A stretch of 6,749 nt of DNA. It comes from an uncultured Eubacteriales bacterium. GTDB taxonomy: Bacteria; Bacillota; Clostridia; Oscillospirales; QAKW01. Each line of letters starts with the position of its first letter. Positions within the stretch are counted from its first letter, which is position 1. Location: assembly GCA_902492505.1 (NCBI GenBank), contig CABULU010000058.1, positions 1 to 6,749 on the forward strand, given 5' to 3'. A model generated the notes under the pieces. That model did no database searches. It had not been told where the DNA came from and worked only from the letters and a program-made list of their open reading frames with translations. Of this stretch, positions 1 to 6,469 are shown in pieces. The position numbers and the translations under genes were made by a program.

Positions 1-674
1 TTAAAAACGCAGGGTATGAGGTTATCCTTGTGTCGTCTGGTGCTGTCGGAATGGGCATGGGCAAGCTTTCGCTCAGAAAAAGACCGGACGAGCTGTCACT
101 CAAGCAGGCGGCGGCAGCAGTCGGTCAGTGTGAGCTAATGTATACATACGATAAGCTCTTTTCCGAGCATAATCATACAGTTGCACAAATACTGCTCACC
201 GCGCAGGATATAAACGACAGTGAAAGACGGCAGAATTTCATCAGCACTATGCTCAGGCTTTTGGAGCTGGGCGCACTGCCGATAATCAATGAAAACGATA
301 CCGTGGCAACAAGCGAGCTTGTAATAGGCGACAACGATACGCTGGCAGCTATCGTAGCGCAGAGTATTGACGCCGACCTTTTGATACTGCTGTCGGATAT
401 TGACGGATTATTCACCGCCGACCCGCATAAGGAGCAAAACGCCACACTTATTTCAAGAGTGGAAAAAATCACGCCCGAAATCGAGGCGTTGGCAGGCGGC
501 GTCGGCTCCGAAGTGGGCACTGGAGGCATGGTCACGAAACTGAAAGCCGCTCAAATTTCCGTTCAAAACGGATGTGATATGATAATCGCCAACGGAAAAG
601 ACCCGTATGTACTGTATGATATCATTGACGGAAAGAACGTCGGCACACGATTTATAGGAGACAAAACAAAATGA
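1..674 (+). CDS. proB: Glutamate 5-kinase (ProB), 5' end outside the window
   Basis: Phosphorylates L-glutamate to glutamyl 5-phosphate with ATP, the committed and normally proline-inhibited step of cytoplasmic proline synthesis. The reading frame is already open at position 3, and 223 codons are visible. Amino-acid-kinase motifs are clear: VSSGAVGMGMG at the start (nucleotide/phosphate loop), NENDTV at 288-305, GDNDTLAAI, LLSDIDGLFTADP, and GTGGMVTK at 516-539. Against family members about 40 N-terminal residues are missing, which would give a full protein near 265 residues. It stops just after GTRF, so it lacks the PUA domain found at the end of the E. coli enzyme; short PUA-less forms are known in Firmicutes. 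Its TGA overlaps the proA ATG (ATGA), implying translational coupling. A GTG at 30 is internal to the conserved SSGA region and is not the real start. Confidence 0.96.
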   Translation, partial: KNAGYEVILVSSGAVGMGMGKLSLRKRPDELSLKQAAAAVGQCELMYTYDKLFSEHNHTVAQILLTAQDINDSERRQNFISTMLRLLELGALPIINENDTVATSELVIGDNDTLAAIVAQSIDADLLILLSDIDGLFTADPHKEQNATLISRVEKITPEIEALAGGVGSEVGTGGMVTKLKAAQISVQNGCDMIIANGKDPYVLYDIIDGKNVGTRFIGDKTK

Positions 675-1930
675 CAACACAGGAGATAATGGAGCGCGCA
701 AAGGCTGCCGCGCGCGGGCTCTGCACCGCAACGACAGAGCAGAAAAACATCGCGCTCAGGGAAATGGCAAGTGCCGTCACGGCGGCAGCTGATAAAATTC
801 TTGAGGCAAACGGCGCCGATATGGAAGCGGCACGGGGCAAAATCACGGACGTAATGCTGGACAGGCTGCTGCTCAACCACGACAGAATAACGGCAATGGC
901 AGACGGAATACTCAAAGTTACCGAGCTTCCAGACCCGGCAGGTCAGGTGCTGGAAACAATTACACGTCCCGGCGGACTTACGATAAACAAAGTATCTGTG
1001 CCAATGGGTGTTATCGCAATAATCTACGAGAGCAGACCTAACGTCACATCAGACGCGGCGGCGCTTGCAATAAAAAGCGGCAACGTCTGCATACTGCGCT
1101 GCGGGAAAGAGGCACATGCAAGCGCAAAGGCAATAACGCTTGCACTTCAGGACGGACTTGAGCGAGCAGGACTTTGCAGGGACCTTGTTATGCTGATTGA
1201 CGACACGTCACGTGACAGCGCAAGAGAACTTATGTGCGGCAAAGGGTATATAGATTTGCTCATACCCAGGGGCGGATCAGGACTTATACGCGCATGTGTG
1301 GAAAACGCAACCGTGCCATGTATTGAAACAGGCACAGGCATCTGCCATATTTACGTTGACAAGGATGCCGACACGGATAAGGCTCTCAGGATAATAGTAA
1401 ACGCCAAAGTCAGCCGTCCGTCCGTATGCAATGCGGCAGAGGTATGCGTTGTGCATAAGGATATAGCCGGAAAGTTTCTGCCTATGCTTGAAAAGGCGCT
1501 TACCGCTGACAGAGAAAACGCAGGGCTGCCGGCTGTCGAGCTTCGCGCGGACAAAGCGGCTCTGGGCTTTCTCAAAAATGCAAAAGCCGCACAGGAAAAG
1601 GATTTCAACACAGAATTTCTTGATTACATTTTAGCAATAAAAACGGTCGGTTCGCTTGAAGAGGCAGTAAGTCACATTCTTTCGCACTCGACAGGTCACA
1701 GCGACGGGATTGTCACGGAAAACAAAAACGCCGCCGATTATTTCATCGCTAACACGGACAGCGCTGCAGTATACGTAAATGCTTCCACACGATTTACCGA
1801 CGGAGGCGAATTCGGACTGGGCTGCGAAATGGGTATTTCAACCCAAAAGCTGCATGCCAGAGGTCCTATGGGTCTGCGCGAGCTAACAACCTATAAATAC
1901 GTAATAGTCGGCAACGGAAATGTGAGATAA
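671..1930 (+). CDS. proA: Gamma-glutamyl phosphate reductase (ProA)
   Basis: Reduces glutamyl 5-phosphate with NADPH to glutamate 5-semialdehyde, which cyclises to pyrroline-5-carboxylate. The 419 residues match the usual family length. It is an aldehyde-dehydrogenase-fold enzyme: the PMGVIAIIYESRPNVTSDAA segment is at residues 111-130, LIPRGG near 197-202, GTGICHIYVD at 221-230, and the catalytic thiol is most likely Cys253 in RPSVCNAAE. The signature STRFTDGGEFGLGCEMGIS at 372-390 and the HARGPMGLRELTTYKY tail are near canonical; GLGCE has Cys where Ala is common. The start ATG overlaps the proB stop and has AGGAG at 656-660, about 10 nt upstream. ProA and ProB commonly act as a complex that passes on the unstable phosphate intermediate, which fits this coupling. 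Confidence 0.98.
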   Translation: MTTQEIMERAKAAARGLCTATTEQKNIALREMASAVTAAADKILEANGADMEAARGKITDVMLDRLLLNHDRITAMADGILKVTELPDPAGQVLETITRPGGLTINKVSVPMGVIAIIYESRPNVTSDAAALAIKSGNVCILRCGKEAHASAKAITLALQDGLERAGLCRDLVMLIDDTSRDSARELMCGKGYIDLLIPRGGSGLIRACVENATVPCIETGTGICHIYVDKDADTDKALRIIVNAKVSRPSVCNAAEVCVVHKDIAGKFLPMLEKALTADRENAGLPAVELRADKAALGFLKNAKAAQEKDFNTEFLDYILAIKTVGSLEEAVSHILSHSTGHSDGIVTENKNAADYFIANTDSAAVYVNASTRFTDGGEFGLGCEMGISTQKLHARGPMGLRELTTYKYVIVGNGNVR

Positions 1931-1951
1931 AATTTATAAGGAGTTAAACGC

Positions 1952-2740
1952 ATGAAATACAAGGCAGGTTTTATCGGTGCCGGAAACATGGGCGGCACTC
2001 TACTGAGGGCAGTCGCCGGAGCGGTCGGCGGCATGAATACTGCGGTATACGATATAAACACAAATCAGGCAAAAACAGCGGCAGAAAAGGCAGGCGCCGC
2101 CATCTTGCCAAAAGAAGAACTGATTTTACAATGTGAATATATATTTTTAGGAGTAAAACCAAATGTCATATCTTCGGTCTGCGCGGACATACGTGAAAAT
2201 ATCACGGACGGAAGCACTGTGGTTTCAATGGCTGCGGGAATTGATTTGAGTTTTCTTTGCAGGGAGCTTAAAACAGACAGAGTTATCAGAATCATGCCGA
2301 ATACACCTGCAGACGTTGGTGAAGGAACTGTACTGTACTGCACGGCAGACGGTGTAAAGGATGAAAATAAGTTTTTGTCTCTCATGGAAAAATGCGGTCT
2401 GATTGACAAAATCGATGAGTCGCTGATTGACGCAGCCGCAGCACTGTCGGGCTGCGGTCCCGCATTTGTATATATGTTTATAGAAGCGCTGGCTGACGGC
2501 GCCGTGCGCTGCGGTCTGCCGCGGGCAAAGGCGGAGCTGTATGCAAAGCAGACGGTTCTCGGAGCTGCAAAGCTTGCGCTTAGCAGTCAAAAGCACCCCG
2601 GCAGGCTTAAGGACGAGGTGTGCTCTCCGGGCGGAACTACAATTGAGGGTGTTCTTGCCCTTGAAAAAAGCGCTTTTCGCAGTGCGGCGGCAAGCGCTGT
2701 TACTGCGGCATACGACAAAACAGCAAAACTAAAGAAATAA
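1952..2740 (+). CDS. proC: Pyrroline-5-carboxylate reductase (ProC)
   Basis: Last step of proline synthesis: NAD(P)H reduction of pyrroline-5-carboxylate to L-proline in the cytoplasm. The 262 residues are typical of the family. The N-terminal Rossmann fold begins with GFIGAGNMGG (residues 6-15); LGVKP is at 66-70 and MPNTPADVGEGTV at 116-128. The C-terminal helical dimer domain carries LSGCGPAFVYMFIEALADGA (165-184) and the family signature around CSPGGTTIEGVLALE (224-238). AAGGAG at 1938-1943 lies 8 nt before the ATG. The gene follows proA by 21 nt, so the window holds a proBAC cluster with the complete glutamate-to-proline route, and a hairpin terminator begins 10 nt after its stop. Confidence 0.97.
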   Translation: MKYKAGFIGAGNMGGTLLRAVAGAVGGMNTAVYDINTNQAKTAAEKAGAAILPKEELILQCEYIFLGVKPNVISSVCADIRENITDGSTVVSMAAGIDLSFLCRELKTDRVIRIMPNTPADVGEGTVLYCTADGVKDENKFLSLMEKCGLIDKIDESLIDAAAALSGCGPAFVYMFIEALADGAVRCGLPRAKAELYAKQTVLGAAKLALSSQKHPGRLKDEVCSPGGTTIEGVLALEKSAFRSAAASAVTAAYDKTAKLKK

Positions 2741-2749
2741 ATCATAAAG

Positions 2750-2791
2750 ATATCCGCGAAACGCATTTTTGTTTATACGTTTCGCGGATAT
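2750..2791. terminator. Terminator hairpin shared by convergent proC and the repair gene
   Basis: A perfect 14-bp stem (2750-2763 ATATCCGCGAAACG with 2778-2791) encloses a 14-nt loop. On the plus strand it is followed by TTTATTA, and on the minus strand by CTTTATGATTT, so both U-tracts are moderate. It starts 10 nt after the proC stop and ends 10 nt before the stop of the minus-strand gene. That placement is what a bidirectional intrinsic terminator for two convergent operons would have. Confidence 0.8.
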
Positions 2792-2801
2792 TTTATTACT
2801 G

Positions 2802-3494
2802 TCATTTTATTTTAAGCTTTTTAAGATATGCCTTTTGCTCAGGCGTTATACGATAGCTCTCAACCGCTTTTTGTATCGTCTTGTTATGCGTCCAAGTATC
2901 AAGCCGCTTTTGCTCAAGATACGGCAATACGGCGTCATACTGCTTTGAAAGCGCCGTTGCAAAATACCACGCAGTCATCATTTTTATATAATATTCGTCA
3001 GAACGCACCAAGCATACAAGCTCGGGATATTCCGGCTTAAATGCGTCGTTCAGATAAAACGCCATAAGCATGCCCATACCGAAGCGGACGGTATATATCC
3101 TGTCGGAAGTCAGCCACTTTTTAATATTACGGATTAGCTTTTCCGTGTGTTTTTTAAATATTTTCGGACGCAGCATATCACAGGTTGCCCAATTATCGAT
3201 ATAAGGCAAAAACCGCTCAAGCTGCACAATAAGCTCATCATAATCCAAAAGCTGTTCCAAAAAGCAGACATGGAGGTTGTCCTCCTCATAAAACCTGTGA
3301 GGAAGAACCGACATAAACTCCGCCGCAGCATCCGTTCCCCTGTACTGACGGGCAAGCGCGCGAAGAGACGGCGTGCGCACGCCGATAATTTTTTCTTTGC
3401 TTACAGTCGGTAACAGCCGAGAATGAAAGTCACGATACCGGGCATCGGCAAGCGCAAAAAGTTGATTTTGTATTTCTGCCTGTGGCTTACACAT
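2802..3494 (-). CDS. AlkD-like DNA alkylation repair protein (HEAT-like repeat glycosylase family)
   Basis: Probable DNA glycosylase removing positively charged alkylated bases (3-methyladenine, 7-methylguanine types) by the AlkC/AlkD mechanism. The protein of 230 residues is close to the B. cereus AlkD length. Family hallmarks: KIIGVRTPSLRALAR (35-49), DNWATCDML (100-108), YTVRFGMGMLM (134-144) and YYIKMMTAWYFATAL (168-182), all in amphipathic helices. Trp102 and Asp106 have the same W-x3-D spacing as AlkD Trp109/Asp113, and Arg137 is the likely counterpart of Arg148, so the catalytic set seems present. The ATG at 3494 was chosen because AAAGGG lies about 10 nt upstream and only 4 nt separate it from the queH stop. 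The open frame runs 42 residues further upstream, but only inside queH. It is cotranscribed after queH; no functional link between the two is obvious. Individual family members vary in substrate, so the exact lesion is uncertain. Confidence 0.9.
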   Translation of the reverse strand: MCKPQAEIQNQLFALADARYRDFHSRLLPTVSKEKIIGVRTPSLRALARQYRGTDAAAEFMSVLPHRFYEEDNLHVCFLEQLLDYDELIVQLERFLPYIDNWATCDMLRPKIFKKHTEKLIRNIKKWLTSDRIYTVRFGMGMLMAFYLNDAFKPEYPELVCLVRSDEYYIKMMTAWYFATALSKQYDAVLPYLEQKRLDTWTHNKTIQKAVESYRITPEQKAYLKKLKIK

Positions 3495-3498
3495 ATTA

Positions 3499-4083
3499 TC
3501 AGTCCCTTTTTGAAAAAATACATCCGCAGTAATCCTGCCGGTAAAGCCCATATTGTCGTGACAGCTCGATTGAACGCTGGTAACCGCCGCGTTTTTTAAA
3601 ATCACAGGGCAGCCATTCAATTCCGTGTCTGCGTGCGGCAGCGGCTCCCGCCTCGTTTATAATACACGCATTCTTGTGAGGACTGACGGTGAGAGTAGCC
3701 GTAAAAAGCTCAAATCCCGCCGCCTTTGCAAGGTAAGCTGTATTATCAAGGCGCAGTTCAAAGCATTTTTTGCAGCGTTCCCCTCCTTCGGGTTCCCGCT
3801 CCAGTCCGCGCGCGGCGTCAAAAAAGCCCTGCGTATCATACCCGCACTCTACTATCGGAATGTCTAAAAGTTCACACAGACGGTGCTGCTCTGACAGGCG
3901 GTGTTCATACTCGTCAAGCGGATGAATGTTCGGATTGTAAAAAAACACCGTCACATCGAAATACTCGCTTAAAAATTCAAGCACATAGCTGCTGCACGGC
4001 GCACAGCAGCTATGCAGAGCAAGCCGGCGCCGCCTATCCATTTGAGATATATAATTTATAAGATCGTTATGATAATTTGTCAT
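3499..4083 (-). CDS. queH: Epoxyqueuosine reductase QueH
   Basis: Reduces epoxyqueuosine to queuosine at position 34 of tRNAs with GUN anticodons (Asn, Asp, His, Tyr); QueH is the iron-sulfur, cobalamin-independent replacement for QueG. The 194 residues carry the whole former DUF208 pattern: LHSCCAPCSSYVLEFL (Cys26, Cys27, Cys30), FFYNPNIHPLDEYEHRL (47-63), EPEGGERCKKCFELRL (97-112; Cys104 and Cys107), FTATLTVSPHKN (127-138), LPCDFKKRGGYQRS (158-171) and YRQDYCGCIFS (181-191; Cys186, Cys188). The paired Cys26/27 and Cys104/107 are the expected cluster ligands. No Shine-Dalgarno precedes the ATG, and the promoter -10 ends 7 nt upstream, so translation is probably leaderless. A second in-frame ATG (codon 15) also lacks a ribosome binding site. 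It is the first gene of a two-gene operon with the AlkD-like gene. Confidence 0.96.
   Translation of the reverse strand: MTNYHNDLINYISQMDRRRRLALHSCCAPCSSYVLEFLSEYFDVTVFFYNPNIHPLDEYEHRLSEQHRLCELLDIPIVECGYDTQGFFDAARGLEREPEGGERCKKCFELRLDNTAYLAKAAGFELFTATLTVSPHKNACIINEAGAAAARRHGIEWLPCDFKKRGGYQRSIELSRQYGLYRQDYCGCIFSKRD
3984..4014. repeat. Perfect 11-bp inverted repeat inside queH
   Basis: CATAGCTGCTG (3984-3994) and CAGCAGCTATG (4004-4014) are exact reverse complements with a 9-nt spacer. In the sense direction they encode the HSCC and CSSY parts of the iron-sulfur motif. In the mRNA they would form a strong hairpin about 70-100 nt from the 5' end. The symmetry may be partly a by-product of repeated Cys/Ser codons. 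Confidence 0.6.
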
Positions 4084-4090
4084 ATTGTCA

Positions 4091-4119
4091 ATTATATATC
4101 ATTACGTATTGACTTTCAA
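4091..4119 (-). promoter_or_regulatory. Sigma-A promoter of the queH operon, leaderless arrangement
   Basis: Read on the minus strand: -35 TTGAAA (4119-4114), a 17-nt spacer, and a consensus -10 TATAAT (4096-4091). Only 7 nt (TGACAAT) separate the -10 from the queH ATG, so the start site is expected at 4083-4085, with a 5' leader of 0-3 nt. The absence of any ribosome binding site agrees with a leaderless message. No experimental start site is available. Confidence 0.7.
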
Positions 4120-4137
4120 GATTCTTTGCAATAAAAT
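4109..4137 (+). promoter_or_regulatory. Sigma-A promoter of the glycosidase-like gene, overlapping the queH promoter
   Basis: -35 TTGACT (4109-4114), a 17-nt spacer and -10 TAAAAT (4132-4137), each one base from consensus. The predicted start is near 4144, giving a leader of about 47 nt to the ATG at 4191, with AAAGGA at 4173-4178 as ribosome binding site. Base pair 4114 belongs to both this -35 and the -35 of the divergent queH promoter. Confidence 0.6.
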
Positions 4138-4144
4138 TTAGCCG

Positions 4145-4167
4145 TGATAAAGGTCACAAAATTATCA
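4145..4167. promoter_or_regulatory. Possible operator: inverted repeat at the start of the leader
   Basis: TGATAA (4145-4150) and TTATCA (4162-4167) are exact reverse complements 11 nt apart, sitting at the predicted start site of the plus-strand gene. The placement suits a repressor site or a small leader hairpin, but a 6-bp AT-rich repeat can arise by chance and no regulator is nearby. Confidence 0.2.
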
Positions 4168-4190
4168 GTAACAAAGGACGGTGCGAAAGT

Positions 4191-6083
4191 ATGGAGTTCA
4201 ACCTGCCGAAAGCGGGAAAGCAACCGGTGCCGCTTTCCCATTTTCCCACACGCCTTCAGGCGTTTATTTTCCGTGCATGTGAATTTGTGTCGTTTGAAAA
4301 AATGGCTCAGATTCTGAAAACCGATGCAGAAAACGTAAAAAAAACTGCGGCGCAGATGGGTATTGAACAGGCGGCGCAAAGCCGCATCTGGCTTGAAAAG
4401 GGATACATAACGATTATTCGCAGTATGTGGCACATTCTACCGTATGAGCAGCTCTTAGAACTTTTGGAAATCGACTCAAACTCACTGTCGATTTTACTGC
4501 GCGAAGAGGATTTCCTTGACGTAAAGCTCGGCGATAAGCCTGTCTGCAAGCCGCTGCGCTGGCGTGAGCTCACAAAGGATGAGTTAAATGCAACCGAGTA
4601 TATCGCAGAAACCATGCACTCGCTCGATATAGGCGGGAAACAGGCTTTTGACTTTGAATACATACAGCCTGAAATCGAATTTTCAGGCGACACAGTATTT
4701 GATACACGCATGATTTATTTATTTTCAGGGCTGTATCAGAAGGCTTTTGATGTGGACAGCGAACAGTATTGCTCAGACAGTATGCTTGAAAGCTATAAAA
4801 GGCTCGGCATCAACGCCGTATGGACGCAGGGAGTTTTATTCCAGCTGACCGAGTTCCCGCTTGATAAAAGTATATCCGCAGGCTTTGAAAAACGCCTTGA
4901 AAGGCTGAAAGAATTCACAGAGCGACTGGACAAATACGGCATTAAGCTGTTTTTATATCTTAACGAGCCACGCACCATGCCGGAGAAATTTTTTGAGAAA
5001 TATCCGCATCTGCGCGGGTATTCAAAAGACCCGGACAAAATCTGCATGTGTACATCCGCTAAAGAGGTTCAGGATTACCTTACAAATGCAGTGGAAAGCA
5101 TCTGCCGCGCCGCGCCGCTTATAGGAGGATTTTTTACTATCACCCGCTCGGAGAACCGCACAAACTGCTATTCTCATTCAACACCCGATACTTGCAGCTG
5201 TCCGCGCTGCAAAAAGCGCAGCGTCGGTGAAGTTATTGGTGAGGTCATCGCATGCTATCGCCGCGGCGCAGACCGCGTTGATCCGAAAATCAAGGTCATC
5301 GCCTGGAGCTGGGCATGGAATGAATTTAATCACGAAATTATAAAGCATCTGCCGGCAGGAGTTATCTTCCAAAGCCAAAGCGAGCTGGAAATGCCGTTTG
5401 AATTCGGAGGATACAGCGGCACTGTGCGCGATTATTCCATGGGTATAGTCGGTCCGGGAGAGCGCGCAAAGTCAGAGTGGAAAACCGCACGCGAATGCGG
5501 ACTTGAAACGTCTGCAAAGGTGCAGGTAAATACGACATGGGAGGGTTCGACCGTTCCGGCACTGCCTGTTTTCCCGCTTGTTGAAAAGCATATAAAGCGT
5601 CTGAGAGATGAGGGCGTCCGTCACCTGATGCTCAGCTGGACGCTGGGCGGATACCCGTCAGAAAACCTCATGCACGCGGCAAAGTATTTTTACTCACAGG
5701 TAAAAATTCCGCCGGTCAGCGACAAAATAACGCGCGCATGCAGTATTTTTTCCAAAGCTTTTCAGGAGTTTCCGTTTGATATATCCGTACTGTACAAAGG
5801 GCCGCAGAACGGAGGACCGTCAAACCTGCTGTTTGAAAAGCCGACAGGCTATGCCGCAACCATGACCTGCTACGCATACGACGATGTGGAAAGATGGCGG
5901 TCTTTCTATCCGCTGGGTGTCTTTGAAAATCAGTTGAGCCGGCTGTGTACGCTGTGGGAGCAGGGGCTTTGCGAGCTTGTAGGCGAGCCGGAAAACGAAA
6001 CGGATACTGCCTTTACAAATCCAGCCTTGAGCAGGTGCATTTTTATACCGCAAGAGACGCGGGCGACCGCGGCGCTATGCTGA
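4191..6083 (+). CDS. Uncharacterised TIM-barrel glycoside-hydrolase-like protein with duplicated N-terminal helical module; frame broken near the 3' end
   Basis: 630 residues in this frame. The N-terminus (FPTRLQAFIFRACEFVSFEKM; then GYITIIRSMWHILPYEQLLELL) contains two similar helical units at about residues 30-50 and 80-100. The body resembles sugar-processing TIM barrels: RMIYLFSGL (173-181), LGINAVWTQGVLFQL (205-219), KYGIKLFLYLNEPR (248-261), MCTSAKEVQDYL (286-297), a likely active-site strand with FFTITRSENRTNC (314-326), a CSCPRCKKR cluster (335-343), KVIAWSWAWNEFN (368-380) and HLMLSWTLGGYPSENL (478-493). Glu/Asp residues in SEN and NEP are candidate catalytic or binding groups. There is no signal peptide, so it probably acts in the cytoplasm on imported sugars or glycosides. 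I recognise the overall pattern from uncharacterised Firmicutes and Planctomycetes proteins, but not a numbered family. AAAGGA at 4173-4178, 12 nt upstream, supports the ATG. The last ~20 residues look non-homologous because of a frameshift near 6008 (see next entry). Confidence 0.8.
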   Translation: MEFNLPKAGKQPVPLSHFPTRLQAFIFRACEFVSFEKMAQILKTDAENVKKTAAQMGIEQAAQSRIWLEKGYITIIRSMWHILPYEQLLELLEIDSNSLSILLREEDFLDVKLGDKPVCKPLRWRELTKDELNATEYIAETMHSLDIGGKQAFDFEYIQPEIEFSGDTVFDTRMIYLFSGLYQKAFDVDSEQYCSDSMLESYKRLGINAVWTQGVLFQLTEFPLDKSISAGFEKRLERLKEFTERLDKYGIKLFLYLNEPRTMPEKFFEKYPHLRGYSKDPDKICMCTSAKEVQDYLTNAVESICRAAPLIGGFFTITRSENRTNCYSHSTPDTCSCPRCKKRSVGEVIGEVIACYRRGADRVDPKIKVIAWSWAWNEFNHEIIKHLPAGVIFQSQSELEMPFEFGGYSGTVRDYSMGIVGPGERAKSEWKTARECGLETSAKVQVNTTWEGSTVPALPVFPLVEKHIKRLRDEGVRHLMLSWTLGGYPSENLMHAAKYFYSQVKIPPVSDKITRACSIFSKAFQEFPFDISVLYKGPQNGGPSNLLFEKPTGYAATMTCYAYDDVERWRSFYPLGVFENQLSRLCTLWEQGLCELVGEPENETDTAFTNPALSRCIFIPQETRATAALC

Positions 6084-6244
6084 AAGCCGCAAAGCTTGAG
6101 CTTGAATGCGCTCATGAAATGCTGCGCCTTATGAACAAAAACGCCGCGCTCGGATTTGAAGCTGCAAATCACTATTATTTTTCCAAAGGCATGATTTGTG
6201 AAAAAATACTTAACTGTACTTATCTAATAAATAAACTGAAATAA
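6008..6244 (+). pseudogene. Frame-displaced C-terminus of the glycosidase-like protein
   Basis: From about 6008 the frame one base back encodes YKSSLEQVHFYTARDAG, then a helical stretch ending ALGFEAANHYYFSKGMICEK and CTYLINKL, with TAA at 6242-6244 directly against the terminator. This reads as the natural end of the preceding protein (helix-rich, with FEAANHYYF). The original frame gives only a low-complexity tail and stops at 6083. Joining the two near 6008 would give about 684 residues. The shift equals one missing base, or a -1 slip, between roughly 5990 and 6012. A sequencing or assembly error, a real inactivating mutation and programmed slippage cannot be told apart here. Confidence 0.75.
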
Positions 6245-6288
6245 AAAAGCGTGACAGGAAACATGTGTTTCCTGTCACGCTTTTTTAT
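6241..6288. terminator. Strong bidirectional terminator
   Basis: A perfect stem pairs 6243-6262 with 6267-6286 (core GCGTGACAGGAAAC) around an ATGT loop. It is flanked by six A on the left and six T on the right and extends two more A-T pairs outward. It overlaps the TAA of the displaced C-terminal frame. This supports that stop, not 6083, as the true gene end. The symmetry means it would also stop transcription arriving from the riboswitch side. Confidence 0.93.
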
Positions 6289-6327
6289 GTTATACTTCAA
6301 TTCATAATCATGCGAAGCAGCGCTCAA

Positions 6328-6438
6328 GATCCCCGTACTTGCGGTAATTTCAATTTCTATAAGTGAATGTTCGACTCCAAAGCGGTCAACAACCGCAGGC
6401 GTAAAGCTTGCAGGTAAACGGATTAAAACAATAAGGCA
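6328..6438 (-). pseudogene. Probable remnant of an EAL-domain (cyclic-di-GMP phosphodiesterase) gene
   Basis: Read on the minus strand, the stretch encodes LIRLPASFTPAVVDRF followed by GVEHSLIEIEIT (last codon at 6343-6345). This resembles the EAL-domain segment usually seen as a short helix, (Y/F)G(I/V)xxxxIEIEITES. Here TES is TAS, so the conserved Glu that follows the strand is lost, the preceding helix looks shortened, and everything after it (ASTGILSAAS) is unlike an EAL domain. The open frame has no plausible start: its only upstream ATG (6483) lies inside the riboswitch. It runs on through the terminator hairpin and into the 3' end of the opposite gene. A functional protein is therefore unlikely. 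The match covers only about 25 residues, so the family call is tentative, but its position directly behind a cyclic-di-GMP riboswitch supports it. Confidence 0.42.
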
Positions 6439-6469
6439 CAAAACAGATAAACTGTGTGTATAATTGCTG

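Noticed and set aside
30..674. GTG at 30 as the proB start
   Set aside because: The frame is open and conserved (GYEVILVSSGAV) upstream to the window edge; GTG encodes Val of the nucleotide-binding motif.
3495..3620. 42-residue N-terminal extension of the AlkD-like protein
   Set aside because: It lies wholly inside queH in another frame, adds no family similarity, and the ATG at 3494 has a proper ribosome binding site and family-typical length.
173..5562. Numerous antisense open frames of 60-134 codons opposite proB, proA, proC, queH and the glycosidase-like gene
   Set aside because: They have Ser/Ala/Arg-rich shadow compositions, no ribosome binding sites and no recognisable motifs, and are fully overlapped by well-supported genes.
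5990..5996. GGAAAAC as a programmed -1 frameshift site
   Set aside because: The first three bases are not identical, I see no strong stimulatory stem just downstream, and a missing base from mutation or assembly is the simpler explanation; kept only as a possibility.
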